Shown: positions 53,690 to 62,345 of the stretch, piece after piece | How the letters are laid out: the number at the start of each line of letters is the position of its first letter | Position numbering within the stretch: position 1 is the first letter of the stretch | Origin: Streptomyces sp. Alt3 | GTDB taxonomy: Bacteria; Actinomycetota; Actinomycetes; Streptomycetales; Streptomycetaceae | Reading direction: 5' to 3' | DNA length: 64,000 nt | NCBI RefSeq assembly: GCF_030719215.1 | Contig: NZ_CP120983.1 | Location: 8,122,001-8,186,000 of the forward strand | Notes under the pieces: generated by a model | What the model was told of the DNA's origin: nothing | The model's database searches: none | Seen by the model: the letters and a program-made list of their open reading frames with translations, nothing else | Translations under genes and position numbers: made by a program

Positions 53690-54890
53690 ACCGCCGCCAC
53701 AAGCGCCAGGTCCAGGCGGCTGTTCATGTCCAACTCGAACCGGCCGTACGGATTCACATGGTCCAGAACAGCGGCGACAACGCCCGGCGGTCCGCGTCGG
53801 TGAGCTGTTCCGCCCACTTCGGATCGGCCAGGACCTCCTGCACCAGCAGCGTGTTGACGTGCACCAAGGCGGACTGGAGCAGGTGCAACGACAGCATGGA
53901 CACCTCCTGGGGCTCCTTGTCCGCGCCCGCCGTCCTTGCCGTAGAAGAGGTCCTTGTTCGCGGAGTTCCAGTTTTCCACCACCTGCAACCCCTCGTGGAT
54001 CTCCTGGCGCATCTCGACATCCGCGAGGTAGTCGCAGACGAACGCCGTCCTCACCGCCCGCCCGAGTTCTTCGATCGCCCGGTACGTCGGATGCTTGGGC
54101 CCTCCCCGGGTGAAGCGCCGCAGGACCTGCTCCGCCTCGGCCGTGCCCAGGCGCAGGGCGGTGGTGTACTTCACGATCTGGTCGTACTGCTGGGCGATCA
54201 AGTCCCAGTCGATCGTCTTGGTGGACAGCACCGGAGCCAGGTTCGGCCACCTCTCGTCCTGACCGGCCGCCGGCCAGTACAGCTTCGCCGAGCCGATGTT
54301 CTTCAGCCGCGGCATCAGCTTGAAGTCGAGCATGTGCGCGAAGGCGAACCCCGACGATCGAGGCACCGTGCGTATCGGTGTACTGCCGGTCGACCTCCAT
54401 ATCGGTGCAGTGCCGCAGCACGCCCTCGATCATCGAGGCGACCTCAGAGGCCGAACAGCTCTTGAGCTGGGAGTAGATGCAGACCGATTTCCGCTCCACG
54501 TGCCAATAGATCATCACCCCGGGGCCGCGGTAGCGCTGGTGCCACTCGGTCATCAGGTTCGAGGACCAGGCGCCGAACTTGCGGCTGTCGGAGGCGCACG
54601 CCGTGCCAGTGCCCCACCACATCTCGTCCCGGACGGCGAACGTGGCGTTCACCAGCCTGCGCAGGGCCGCGCGCATGTTGTCCCGGTTGACGAACAGGTG
54701 CCGCACCCTGCGCAGCGTCGCCTCGCTCTCGCCGTGCTTGCCGGTCACCGCGACCCGCTTGATCCCCATGTTCGTGCCCAGTCCGAACAGGACCAGCAGC
54801 AGCCGGCGCCGCAGTACGTCCTTGGACAGGTTCTCGCGGGTGGCAACCGAGGTGAACTCGGCGATGAAGTCGGTGTCCAACTCGGCGTAC
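53690..54890 (-). pseudogene. Tn3-family transposase, C-terminal part with two frameshifts
   Basis: Reads from 54880: FIAEFTSVATRENLSKDVLR, GTNMGIKRVAVTGKHGESEA, YRGPGVMIYWHVERKSVCIY, then a frame change near 54350, FAHMLDFKLMPRLKNIGSAK, LYWPAAGQDERWPNLAPVLS, another near 53900, and LSLHLLQSALVHVNTLLVQE, NPYGRFELDMNSRLDL. These are the conserved DDE region and the end of Tn3 TnpA. The N-terminal half is not here; a 20-codon N-terminal scrap lies at 42412. Confidence 0.85.
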
Positions 54891-54979
54891 TTCGGATGTC
54901 CAACAGGTCGATGGCCCGTTGACTGAACTAACTCTGGTGTTTTAGCAGGTCAGAGCTTGTTTATGTTAACTTCCCGGCC

Positions 54980-55213
54980 ATGGTTGATCCTCGGGGTCCC
55001 GGGCGGGATCTGTCGCGTTTTGTGCTGCCTGAGCTCGGACGGTTGGTCGAGACGGGCGAGCCGCAGGAGCCGTACAGGCTGCTCGATCCGAACGGCTTGC
55101 CGGTCGCTTCCGCCGCGTCGTTCTTCGCCGAGTTGCAGGCGGCCAGTCGGCCGGCGACCACGATCCGGTCGTACGGCATGGATCTGCTCCGATGGTTCCG
55201 GTTTCTTCTCTGC
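54980..55213 (+). pseudogene. N-terminal fragment of a site-specific integrase
   Basis: VDPRGPGRDLSRFVLPELGR, SFFAELQAASRPATTIRSYG, MDLLRWFRFL form the SAM-like core-binding domain at the start of actinobacterial tyrosine recombinases. Sequence similarity stops about 55213. Confidence 0.7.
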
Positions 55214-55264
55214 ACTTTGCAACCCGACGACCGAGTAGACCTCGTGCCTGCGTAGGCTGCCCGC

Positions 55265-55639
55265 ATGATCGTCCGCTGCATTCAAATCATCAGCCCGGCG
55301 ACCGGAGAGGTCGTGACCGATCATCCTTCCATCCGTGTCGGAGCGGAGTACCCGGTGCTGGAAGTCCTCACTACTGCGAACCGAGTGCTGCTCCGCATTC
55401 CTGAGCTGCTCGACACCATGGAGTACCGGGACAGCCCAGGACTGTGGGACGCAGCGATGTTCACGGTCGTGAGCAGTCGAATGCCGAGTTGCTGGGTCGC
55501 AGAGCTGGAGGACGGCAGGCTGACCTTGGCGCCGGCTGAATGGCAGCGCGCCGGTTTCTGGGATGACTACTTCGACGATGTGCCCGCTGCTGTCGACGAG
55601 TACGCCCGGCTGAGAGCCGCGATCCTTGCCGACGTGTGA
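55265..55639 (+). CDS. Unknown 124-residue protein
   Basis: ATG at 55265. Sequence CIQIISPATGEVVTDHPSIR, VLEVLTTANRVLLRIPELLD, FTVVSSRMPSCWVAELEDGR, WDDYFDDVPAAVDEYARLRA. It has the size, acidity and beta-rich start of immunity-type proteins but I do not recognise a family. It lies between an integrase head and an integrase tail in opposite orientation, so it may be cargo. Ribosome site weak. Confidence 0.55.
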   Translation: MIVRCIQIISPATGEVVTDHPSIRVGAEYPVLEVLTTANRVLLRIPELLDTMEYRDSPGLWDAAMFTVVSSRMPSCWVAELEDGRLTLAPAEWQRAGFWDDYFDDVPAAVDEYARLRAAILADV

Positions 55640-55653
55640 TCGACGAGTTCTGA

Positions 55654-56143
55654 TCACCGGTCACTCTCTGCAGACCGGAGGCCCGGCATGCCGAGGTTGA
55701 CCGGCGCGATGCGAGCCAGCCGCTGGCTCTCTTCTCGTTTCTCACGGAGGAAGGTGAGGGTGAGGTCGATGCCCTCGATCTCTCCGAGCCAGCCCTCCTG
55801 TTCGGCACGGGCCCGGCGAGCCAGGAGATCGGTCTCGATCTCGTCGAGGCGAGGCAGCATCTTGGGGTTGATGTTGAGCATGGGACATCGCAAACAGGCG
55901 TGTTCATGCTGGCAAGGGGTGCGGTAGGGCCGAGCGCACCCGCCCAGCTCAACCTTTCGGTGGTCGAAGTGCTCTTCAAACCCGCGCCACTCGGTGTCGG
56001 TGACCGGGCGGTACTCGTCCGCGGGGCGGGCCTGGCGGCGTCGGTCGAGAAAGCCCTGATAGTGGCGGACGACGTCTTCGTTGAACACGGCGACATAGCC
56101 ACGTGTTGTTGTTTGTAGATTCAAGTGGCCGAGTAGGGCAGCG
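55654..56143 (-). pseudogene. C-terminal fragment of an integrase with Cys motif
   Basis: HLNLQTTTRGYVAVFNEDVV, GFEEHFDHRKVELGGCARPY, CQHEHACLRCPMLNINPKML, EGWLGEIEGIDLTLTFLREK. The C-x-H-x-H-x-C-x-x-C segment is typical of the C-terminal end of a Streptomyces tyrosine recombinase. The protein start is missing; similarity begins at about 56143, where element C joins. Stop at 55654. Confidence 0.65.
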
Positions 56144-56425
56144 GGGCTTGAGCGCGAGCAGGGGGCCGAGGTGGCTGACGATGCGGTTGGCCGCGGACTT
56201 CGAGACGCCGAACAGTGGGGCGAGCTGCCGCAACGTCAAGTTGGTGCGCCAGTAGGCCGTGACCAGGAACACCCGGTCCTCCAGCGGCAGGCTCCACGGG
56301 CGGCCTCTGCGAACCGCGTCAGCGCCCTCGTGCCGCAGCTGTGCCACCAACGTGCCGAAGGAGCGGAGGCTCAACCCGGTGAACGGGGCTATCCATGACG
56401 GCTCCGACGCAGTGATCACACCCAA
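56143..56425 (-). pseudogene. N-terminal part of the element C transposase
   Basis: LGVITASEPSWIAPFTGLSL, PLEDRVFLVTAYWRTNLTLR, QLAPLFGVSKSAANRIVSHL then a break at about 56143. Highly similar to the B transposase over the first 90 residues; the catalytic part is gone. Confidence 0.8.
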
Positions 56426-56468
56426 CATGGCAAGATCATCCACTAACCGGGGCACTACCGGGCGTGCC

Positions 56469-56909
56469 TCAAAGAGCGGGGATCAGGCCGGGCTCGACGC
56501 CAAGCGCCACCACGTCCTTGCGGACTGCCGTCACGAACTGCGCGATCTCCGACACGAGCACATCCCAGCCAACTGGCGAGGTCCACGAGCCTGGCTCGGA
56601 GACAGAGCCGACCCGCCATCCCTCGACAGACCCCACGATCCGCACCTCGCCCACGTCGGCGTAAGACATCGAGTCGAACTCGAAGTCATCTCGGTCGCCG
56701 TCCAGCTGGCCCAGCCAACCCACCAGGTCGCGCGCCAGTTCAGCCACCGGAAACAGCCCCTCCGCCATCACCACCTGGCTGCCATCCCGGATGACCAAGT
56801 CGGCTTCGATGTCCACGAGCAGCACCTCAAGAGGTGCCGTTTCAGGACGGAGGCCACGGCGGTACAGATCCGGTATAGCCACGTTTTGGTACGCGAAATT
56901 CACTGCCAT
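56469..56909 (-). CDS. Unknown immunity-like passenger protein in element C
   Basis: 146 residues from the ATG at 56909 with AGGGAGG upstream. YQNVAIPDLYRRGLRPETAP, LEVLLVDIEADLVIRDGSQV, GLFPVAELARDLVGWLGQLD, DFEFDSMSYADVGEVRIVGS, then SVEGWRVGSVSEPGSWTSPV. This has the strand-rich, acidic build of immunity-type domains seen near toxin systems, but I cannot name the family. It fills the position taken by the SUKH-4 gene in element B. Confidence 0.6.
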   Translation of the reverse strand: MAVNFAYQNVAIPDLYRRGLRPETAPLEVLLVDIEADLVIRDGSQVVMAEGLFPVAELARDLVGWLGQLDGDRDDFEFDSMSYADVGEVRIVGSVEGWRVGSVSEPGSWTSPVGWDVLVSEIAQFVTAVRKDVVALGVEPGLIPAL

Positions 56910-57014
56910 TTGGCCCTCCCTGGAGTCCAAGGGCCCGCAGATCCGCCAGCCACCCAACGCACGAATTATACCGAGCTGCCCAATAGGGCTCGCTAGGAAA
57001 GCGGGACAGCCCTT

Positions 57015-57400
57015 AGCGTGGTCTTCGTGCTGCTCTCTGCGATCAAGGGGCTGTTGGGCCAGGTCCCCGATGTGATCGAGTCAGCCGGCAGAGCCCGCAG
57101 CTCGTCGCAGCGCTTCAAGCAGCAGCCCGACCTGCCGCCCTCGGCGGACGACGAGGAGCCAGCCCTCGCCGCATAGGTCAATCCGGCCGCCTTCGCCCCG
57201 CAGCCAAAGGCGATCCCACGGCGCCGCAGCAGGGCGCCGGACCGCCCGGCTGGAGTAAGCCTCGTCGCCCAGGACTCGGGTCGGTGTCCTGCGCGGGCGG
57301 CCGGTGCCCACTCTCGGAACGCAAATCCCGTCGAGGACCTGACCGGAGGCGCGTCGTTGACGTTGCCGAGCACGAGCACGATAGAACCTCGCCGCCTGAC
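57015..57400 (-). pseudogene. IS5-type transposase scrap
   Basis: PRVGTGRPRRTPTRVLGDEA then YSSRAVRR (second Asp region) is near 57240-57330 on the minus strand, with both sides broken. The rest of 57015-57525 has no gene. Confidence 0.55.
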
Positions 57401-57525
57401 GCATCCCCCAGCCCGTGCGCGCGGGCGGCATCGGCCTGCAGTTCCTCACCGACGACTTCCAGGGCAGCCTATGCGCGTGCGGAAAATCCCCGACCGCGCA
57501 ACAGCGGCTGCGACACAATCGTCGG

Positions 57526-58647
57526 ATGATCGGCAACAAGACCACGCATCGCACTGCGGACGGCGTTCGCATACCCGGCACCTGGCGCCACGCCTTCATC
57601 CGCAACGGCGGCACGCACTTCCTCACCGACCTGTTCATCTACGCCGACGGGCTCATCGACTGCTGGGAACTGGTCACCCTCGAGGAGTTCCAGGACAAGC
57701 TCCGCAGCGGCTGGGTTGCCACCACCCTGCCGGACGGCGCTGAGGCATCCGCGTTCGAACTCGCCAGCTGGACCTTCAGCGAGCCTCACAGCTACCTCAC
57801 CCCCGACCTGCTGGTCGCCGAAATTCGGGACACCATCGACCAGCTCAACGGGCGCCCGGATTCGACGGGCCGATGCCTCGCCGCCGTCGACACCTTCCTT
57901 GCCGACCGGACAGAGGAGAACCGAGCCGCAGCCCGCAACGCCTTCCTCGCCATCCCGATCTCGCGGCGCCGCTACGCACTGGGCGACATGGACAGCAAAG
58001 ACTGGCCGCTGCGAGTTCTGGTAGCGGGACCCGGCGGCGAAACGTACATCCCGGCCGATGGGCCGATCATGCAGGAAAACTACGACAGGGCCGTCGCCTA
58101 CTTCGAAGAACGGGCGCGATGGGCCGCTGAACGAGCCGCACGCGTCCCGGCAGACGGACCAGTGATCTCCTTCGCCCCGGCGATCAAGCTCTACCACACG
58201 TATCCGAGCAAATCGGTCGATGCCCCGGGATTCCGGGGCTTGCGCAACGACTACCCGGCCCCGATCGTCGTCGGCGAGGTCAGTTACCCATCTGCTGCCC
58301 ACGCCTACTGGGCGCTGTCAGTCGCTGACCTCGAGGTCCAAACCGCGATCGCCACGGCAGAGACCCATGCCGACGCACGCAAGTCCGCGACCGCGGCAGC
58401 GCAGCGTGAGGGCTGGCAGCACGCCCGCACCGCGGTGATGACGGCCCTACTGCGCGCGAAGTACGACCAGCACCCCGACCTGGCCGAGATCCTGCTGACC
58501 ACGGACGACGCCACCGTGATCTACGACGACGCCGACTCGGACTTCTGGGGAGACAACGCCGGCCGCGGCCGCAACTGGGCAGGCCGTCTCCTGGAACTCG
58601 TACGCTCGGAGCTGCAGGCGCAGCGGGCCGGCATCGCGGGGCTGTGA
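57526..58647 (+). CDS. NADAR-domain protein
   Basis: 373 residues from the ATG at 57526 (longer frame to 57415 is not supported). The C-terminal ~140 residues are a NADAR/YbiA-like domain: GEVSYPSAAHAYWALSVADL, AQREGWQHARTAVMTALLRA, KYDQHPDLAEILLTTDDATV, DSDFWGDNAGRGRNWAGRLL. NADAR domains remove ADP-ribose or cleave N-glycosidic bonds, and some act with DarT-type toxins as antitoxins or in phage defence. The first ~230 residues are another domain (HAFIRNGGTHFLTDLFIYAD) of unknown function. It lies between IS5 scraps, with a 40-bp repeat downstream like the one beside the SMI1/KNR4 gene. Confidence 0.8.
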   Translation: MIGNKTTHRTADGVRIPGTWRHAFIRNGGTHFLTDLFIYADGLIDCWELVTLEEFQDKLRSGWVATTLPDGAEASAFELASWTFSEPHSYLTPDLLVAEIRDTIDQLNGRPDSTGRCLAAVDTFLADRTEENRAAARNAFLAIPISRRRYALGDMDSKDWPLRVLVAGPGGETYIPADGPIMQENYDRAVAYFEERARWAAERAARVPADGPVISFAPAIKLYHTYPSKSVDAPGFRGLRNDYPAPIVVGEVSYPSAAHAYWALSVADLEVQTAIATAETHADARKSATAAAQREGWQHARTAVMTALLRAKYDQHPDLAEILLTTDDATVIYDDADSDFWGDNAGRGRNWAGRLLELVRSELQAQRAGIAGL

Positions 58648-58719
58648 GGGGCCGCCCGCCGCTCGATACCGAGCGACTACATTCCGGCCTGGAAAGAGGA
58701 ACACAAAAAGTCCCACACC

Positions 58720-58759
58720 GCGCCGCGACACAGACGAGGTGTTTGAAGACACTGCCTAA
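58720..58759 (+). repeat. 40-bp direct repeat, copy 2
   Basis: Nearly the same 40 bp as 48255-48294 (two mismatches). It lies 73 bp after the NADAR stop. The 307-bp gap 58648-58954 has otherwise no gene. Confidence 0.75.
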
Positions 58760-58954
58760 CTAAGTTAGGGCGTGTCCGATGGGTCGTGTGAGCTGATCAG
58801 AGTCGGGGCTTACGCGCAGATGAGTTTCTCCGAAGGCGCCGTCGTCGGGCTCGCTGGGACTGGGATTTTGTCGCCAATCCGCCCGCCCTTGCATGCGTCG
58901 GCCGGTTGAGGAATTCGGTTGCGGTGGATCAGGCGGACGCGGTGATACTCCGGT

Positions 58955-59404
58955 ATGAGTAGAGATGCCGAGGTCATCGTGCTCGCCCGTTGGTCGGACG
59001 AGGTGATGGAACCGCTGACCCAGGACGACCCGGAACGCACGTGGCGAGGACGCTTCGTCCCGATAGCGGGGCACTGGGGCTACGAGTTCGGGTGGGCCCT
59101 GGAGTTCGAGAAAGTGCGCGCTCGCAAGGGCCTGCTCAGACACCTGGAGTCGCTGCCGTGGCCGCATCCGCATACGGTCCAAGTTCTGCTTCGCGACCAG
59201 GACGACGACTGCTTCGGGCTCTGGATGTTCCAGGAGGGCCGGCTGGTGGAAGTCACCATTGCGCGCACCGAGCGTTTTCACCAGCCGGCACGGCCCGACG
59301 AGGATTTCGAACCCGACCCTGGCATGCTGCTGCGCACCGACCAGAACACGGCTCTGCCCGAGCAGACTCCAGAAGCACGCCGCGACAACCGCTCACCCTG
59401 GTAG
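58955..59404 (+). CDS. Unknown 149-residue protein
   Basis: ATG at 58955. AEVIVLARWSDEVMEPLTQD, GHWGYEFGWALEFEKVRARK, LPWPHPHTVQVLLRDQDDDC, FGLWMFQEGRLVEVTIARTE. A small mixed alpha/beta protein with a Pro/Asp-rich end. Family unknown; its position in the cargo row suggests an immunity-type or accessory role. Downstream is an IS5 scrap on the other strand. Confidence 0.55.
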   Translation: MSRDAEVIVLARWSDEVMEPLTQDDPERTWRGRFVPIAGHWGYEFGWALEFEKVRARKGLLRHLESLPWPHPHTVQVLLRDQDDDCFGLWMFQEGRLVEVTIARTERFHQPARPDEDFEPDPGMLLRTDQNTALPEQTPEARRDNRSPW

Positions 59405-59501
59405 ACCGAGTCGGCAGCTCATCGTGGGACGTCAGGGCTGTCGACGCGCGCCTACTCAGCGCACTGCGCCACCACAACCCAGGTGCCGACAACGAGGCGT
59501 C

Positions 59502-59800
59502 TCACTGCGGGCGGAGCCGTAGGCGGATCGCGGCCACGGTGACCGTCCCGTGGAAGACGTACGCCCGTTTGGCGAAGCGCGTGGCGACGGCTCGGAAGTT
59601 CTTGAGCCGGTTGATGGTCCGCAAGTCGCACGTGGCCATCATGGCCCGCAGCAGTTCGTCCGTGATCGGGGGCGCCCTGTCAACCGCGCCGTCCCGCGAC
59701 AGGGTTCGACCCGGGCGAAGCGCCCCCGCGATCCGGCTCATCAGGCCCTCGAGCGCGTCCCGCCAACGGGCGGGTTCTATGCTGTGACCCGCGGCCACCC
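59502..59800 (-). pseudogene. IS5-family transposase C-terminal scrap
   Basis: CDLRTINRLKNFRAVATRFA, KRAYVFHGTVTVAAIRLRLR, the end of a DDE transposase after the Glu helix. Stop near 59502. The preceding part is unrecognisable. Confidence 0.6.
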
Positions 59801-59908
59801 TGTCTTCGTCAGTCCACACAACTCACGATGATCAACGGTGGTCGCACCCGTCTCCACAACGCGTCAGGGTCGCGCAGTCACGCCTGCCGTCCTGAGTCAG
59901 GAGGACAT

Positions 59909-60241
59909 GTGCAACGTGGCGAAGTCTGGTGGGTGGAGTTCGACGAGCGGCGGCTGGTCGTACTGCTGGCGGCAGACGACGGGTCCAGGATCCGGGCGAT
60001 GCAGGTCGTCACTCCTGCGGGCGTCGACATCAGCGGTCTCGGCTTCGAAGTGCAAGTAGGTGCCATGGAGGGACTGCCCTTTGAAGGCGTGCTGCGGTTC
60101 GCGCTCCCGCGCCCGGGCTTCACCCCCTGCACGTGGCTGACCACTCTGTCCCAGGGCGATCTGATCGAGCGAGCGTGCGTCCTGTCCTCAGCGAAGCTCG
60201 GCGAGATCGAGGACGCCCTCCGTCTCGTTGAACTCGGGTAG
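59909..60241 (+). CDS. MazF/PemK-like toxin, no antitoxin beside it
   Basis: 110 residues from the GTG at 59909, with AGGAGG upstream. VQRGEVWWVEFDERRLVVLL, then AADDGSRIRAMQVVTPAGVD, SQGDLIERACVLSSAKLGEI. The opening QRGEVWWV and the beta-strand order are those of MazF/PemK-type endoribonucleases. The usual RPAVVL motif reads RLVVLL, so activity is uncertain. No antitoxin gene is directly upstream, but the region is full of rearrangement. Confidence 0.7.
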   Translation: MQRGEVWWVEFDERRLVVLLAADDGSRIRAMQVVTPAGVDISGLGFEVQVGAMEGLPFEGVLRFALPRPGFTPCTWLTTLSQGDLIERACVLSSAKLGEIEDALRLVELG

Positions 60242-60353
60242 GCGGAGAGGCGCCACTCATCATCGAGATCACGATCTACGGCTGGAGTATCAGTGTTCAG
60301 GGCCGCCCGAAGGCGTGACCCGTCACGACGGTGGTCGCTCGGCTGCTGGTGGC

Positions 60354-60578
60354 CTACCGCCGGCAGGTGGCGACGATCACAAGCAGGAGGAACGCGATCC
60401 CGAGCATCGACAGGCACCCGAGGGAGTTGGGGTTCTTCTGGTTGATCTCGACGATGCCGCCGAGTACGAGCCTGGGGTGGTTTTCGGCGTAGTGGGCAGC
60501 CGCGAGATCGCCGACCTCGGACTCGGTGGTCCACCGGGTGGCAAACCTGCATTCGCCGCACCGGTACCGGTGTGCCAT
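60354..60578 (-). CDS. Small Cys-pair membrane-anchored protein
   Basis: 74 residues from the ATG at 60578 with AAGGAG upstream. RYRCGECRFATRWTTESEVG is a Cys-pair that might bind zinc with the His of AAAHYAENHP; the C-terminal LGIAFLLLVIVATCRR is one membrane helix. Probably a tail-anchored small protein. Function unknown. Confidence 0.6.
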   Translation of the reverse strand: MAHRYRCGECRFATRWTTESEVGDLAAAHYAENHPRLVLGGIVEINQKNPNSLGCLSMLGIAFLLLVIVATCRR

Positions 60579-60855
60579 GTCAACTCCTTGGTGCCGTGGG
60601 ACATGGGGATGAGGGGGAGTGCGTGAACACCGAGCGCCGGCGTACGAAGAGCCTGGCCCGGAGGGCGCCCTCGTAGGCAAGGGGAGGAAGAGGGGAGTGC
60701 GTGGCAGGGCGTGTGCTGGACGGGCGGGGTGTCGCCCTCCCCGTCGCGTCGCCCCTCCGGGAGACGGGGCCGACGCGACGTGCACACCGGCCACGTCAGA
60801 TGGTGGTGGAACGGTGCGGCGAGGGGCACAGCGCCACTGACGCTGTGTGCCGGCG

Positions 60856-62013
60856 TCAGTCGCGCTGTGGTGCGTCCTCGCACAGCGCCGTGTCCATCAA
60901 CTGCCGTAGCTGCGCGTCCGGGCGGCCGACCTGCATCAGCAGGTTGGTGACGATGGAGACGTAGCGGCCGTCGTCCATGGTCAGGGTGAAGGTCTCGTAG
61001 CCCGGGACACCACCGGAGTGGCCCCGCGCCGTGCCGCCGCAGGAGGGCTCGTACGTCTGGAGGCCCAGACCGTAGCCCGTGCCGGTGTTCACCTGTCGTG
61101 CAGTGCGCATCTCGGCAAGGCTCTTCGCGGAGAGGACCTTTCCGGTGGCCAGCGCTTGATAGAAGGCGCTCAGGTCCTCCAGCGTGGAGACCATGGCTCC
61201 CGTGCTGCTGAACAGCGAGGGGTCGTGCGAGACCGCCGGCACCCACACGTGGAAGGAGCCCACCCGGACGCCGTGGTAGCCGTTGACGGCCGGCGTGGGC
61301 AGGGCGCGGTCACCGGGTGCGGGGAAGAGGGTGTGGGGCAGATCGAGCGGTTCGATGACGCGTTCGGTCACGGCCTTGTGCACCGGCTGCCCCGTCAGTT
61401 TCTCGATGAGCATTCCGAGGATGTAGTAGTCGGTGTTGGAGTAGGTGAAGCCTTCGCCGGGGGCTGAGACCGGAGGCGAGGCGTCCAGCGCGTACCGCAC
61501 CACCGCCGACAGGCTGAAGGTGCCGTCCGGGTTCGACGGAGGCGTCTTCAGCCCGGGGGAGGGGGTGTAGGCGCCGATACCGCCGGTGTGCTGCAGCAGA
61601 TGGCGCACGGTGATGCGGGTGCCGTCGTAGCCGTTGCCGGTGACGACACCGGGCAGGTAGTCATCGATCGGCGCGTCCAGTGAGACGCGGCCCTCTTCGG
61701 CCAGCTGCAGCACCACCACCGCTGTGAAGGTCTTGGTCTGACTGCCGATACGGATGTGTTCGTCGGCCTTGACGGGCCGGTTGGCGTTGACGGTTCCCGT
61801 ACCCGCCGACAGGGTCCAGGACTCGCTGCCGTTTCCGGCGTGGACTGCGGCGCCCGGCCCCGCCGCCGCCTGGAACGCCTTGAGCGCGGCGAGCGTGTCG
61901 GAGTGGTCGGACTCGGCGGTGGCGGCCTGTGCCGCCGAGCTGGACAGCGTCAGTACCGTCGCGCACACGGCGCCGATGACGGAGGCCAGTTTCTTACCGT
62001 TTCGGGTGTTCAT
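60856..62013 (-). CDS. Secreted serine hydrolase of the D-Ala-D-Ala carboxypeptidase/beta-lactamase class C fold
   Basis: 385 residues from the ATG at 62013, GAGGAG upstream. Signal peptide MNTRNGKKLASVIGAVCATV then LTLSSSAAQAATA. Motifs: IGSQTKTFTAV (SxxK), TYSNTDYY (YxN), RGHSGGVPGYE (HxG). This matches the Streptomyces R61-like DD-peptidase group. It would act on peptidoglycan or a related amide or ester outside the cell. No partner gene; an esterase scrap lies upstream. Confidence 0.9.
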   Translation of the reverse strand: MNTRNGKKLASVIGAVCATVLTLSSSAAQAATAESDHSDTLAALKAFQAAAGPGAAVHAGNGSESWTLSAGTGTVNANRPVKADEHIRIGSQTKTFTAVVVLQLAEEGRVSLDAPIDDYLPGVVTGNGYDGTRITVRHLLQHTGGIGAYTPSPGLKTPPSNPDGTFSLSAVVRYALDASPPVSAPGEGFTYSNTDYYILGMLIEKLTGQPVHKAVTERVIEPLDLPHTLFPAPGDRALPTPAVNGYHGVRVGSFHVWVPAVSHDPSLFSSTGAMVSTLEDLSAFYQALATGKVLSAKSLAEMRTARQVNTGTGYGLGLQTYEPSCGGTARGHSGGVPGYETFTLTMDDGRYVSIVTNLLMQVGRPDAQLRQLMDTALCEDAPQRD

Positions 62014-62071
62014 TCGGTGTCCGCTCCTCGGAGAGGTCTCGCTCGGTCGGGTTGGAGCCGTTCCTGCCGGA

Positions 62072-62297
62072 TCAGTTCTCGGCGGCGGTTTCGAAGGCGG
62101 CCTCCAAGCGCGGGACGTAGTCCGCGTAGGCCGGGCCCCAGCACCCGTAGGTGTGGCTGCCGTCGCACTGGGGGGGACAGGGAGGTGCCGTTGCCGTAGT
62201 CGACGAGCCGGCTGGGGATGCCGAGCAGGTCCAAGCGGTTCTTGACCGTGCGGGCGGCCGTCGCCGGCAGCGGGAAGAAAAACATCGTCGCGTCCAT
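62072..62297 (-). pseudogene. Esterase-family C-terminal fragment
   Basis: The minus strand reads DATMFFFPLPATAARTVKNR, LLGIPSRLVDYGNGTSLSPP, then a frame change, CDGSHTYGCWGPAYADYVPR and LEAAFETAAEN. It is the C-terminal part of an antigen-85-like alpha/beta esterase (catalytic His in GSHTYGCW). Nucleophile part is lost at about 62297. The plus-strand NACHT gene starts against this break. Confidence 0.6.
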
Positions 62298-62345
62298 GAC
62301 CCGTTCCCGCTGCCCGTGCGATACCAGCCGGCTCCCGCCGCTCTG

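Larger units (their letters stand above)
56143..57012. mobile_element. Truncated IS5-type element C (relative of B) with a different passenger
   Basis: The right inverted repeat GCGGGACAGCCCT (57000-57012) equals the end of element B and is followed by TAG as there. The transposase (56143-56425, minus) is cut at its C-terminal part. A passenger gene (56469-56909, minus) lies between transposase start and right repeat, the same slot as the SUKH-4 gene of B, but is unrelated. The left end is lost at the integrase fragment. Confidence 0.7.
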
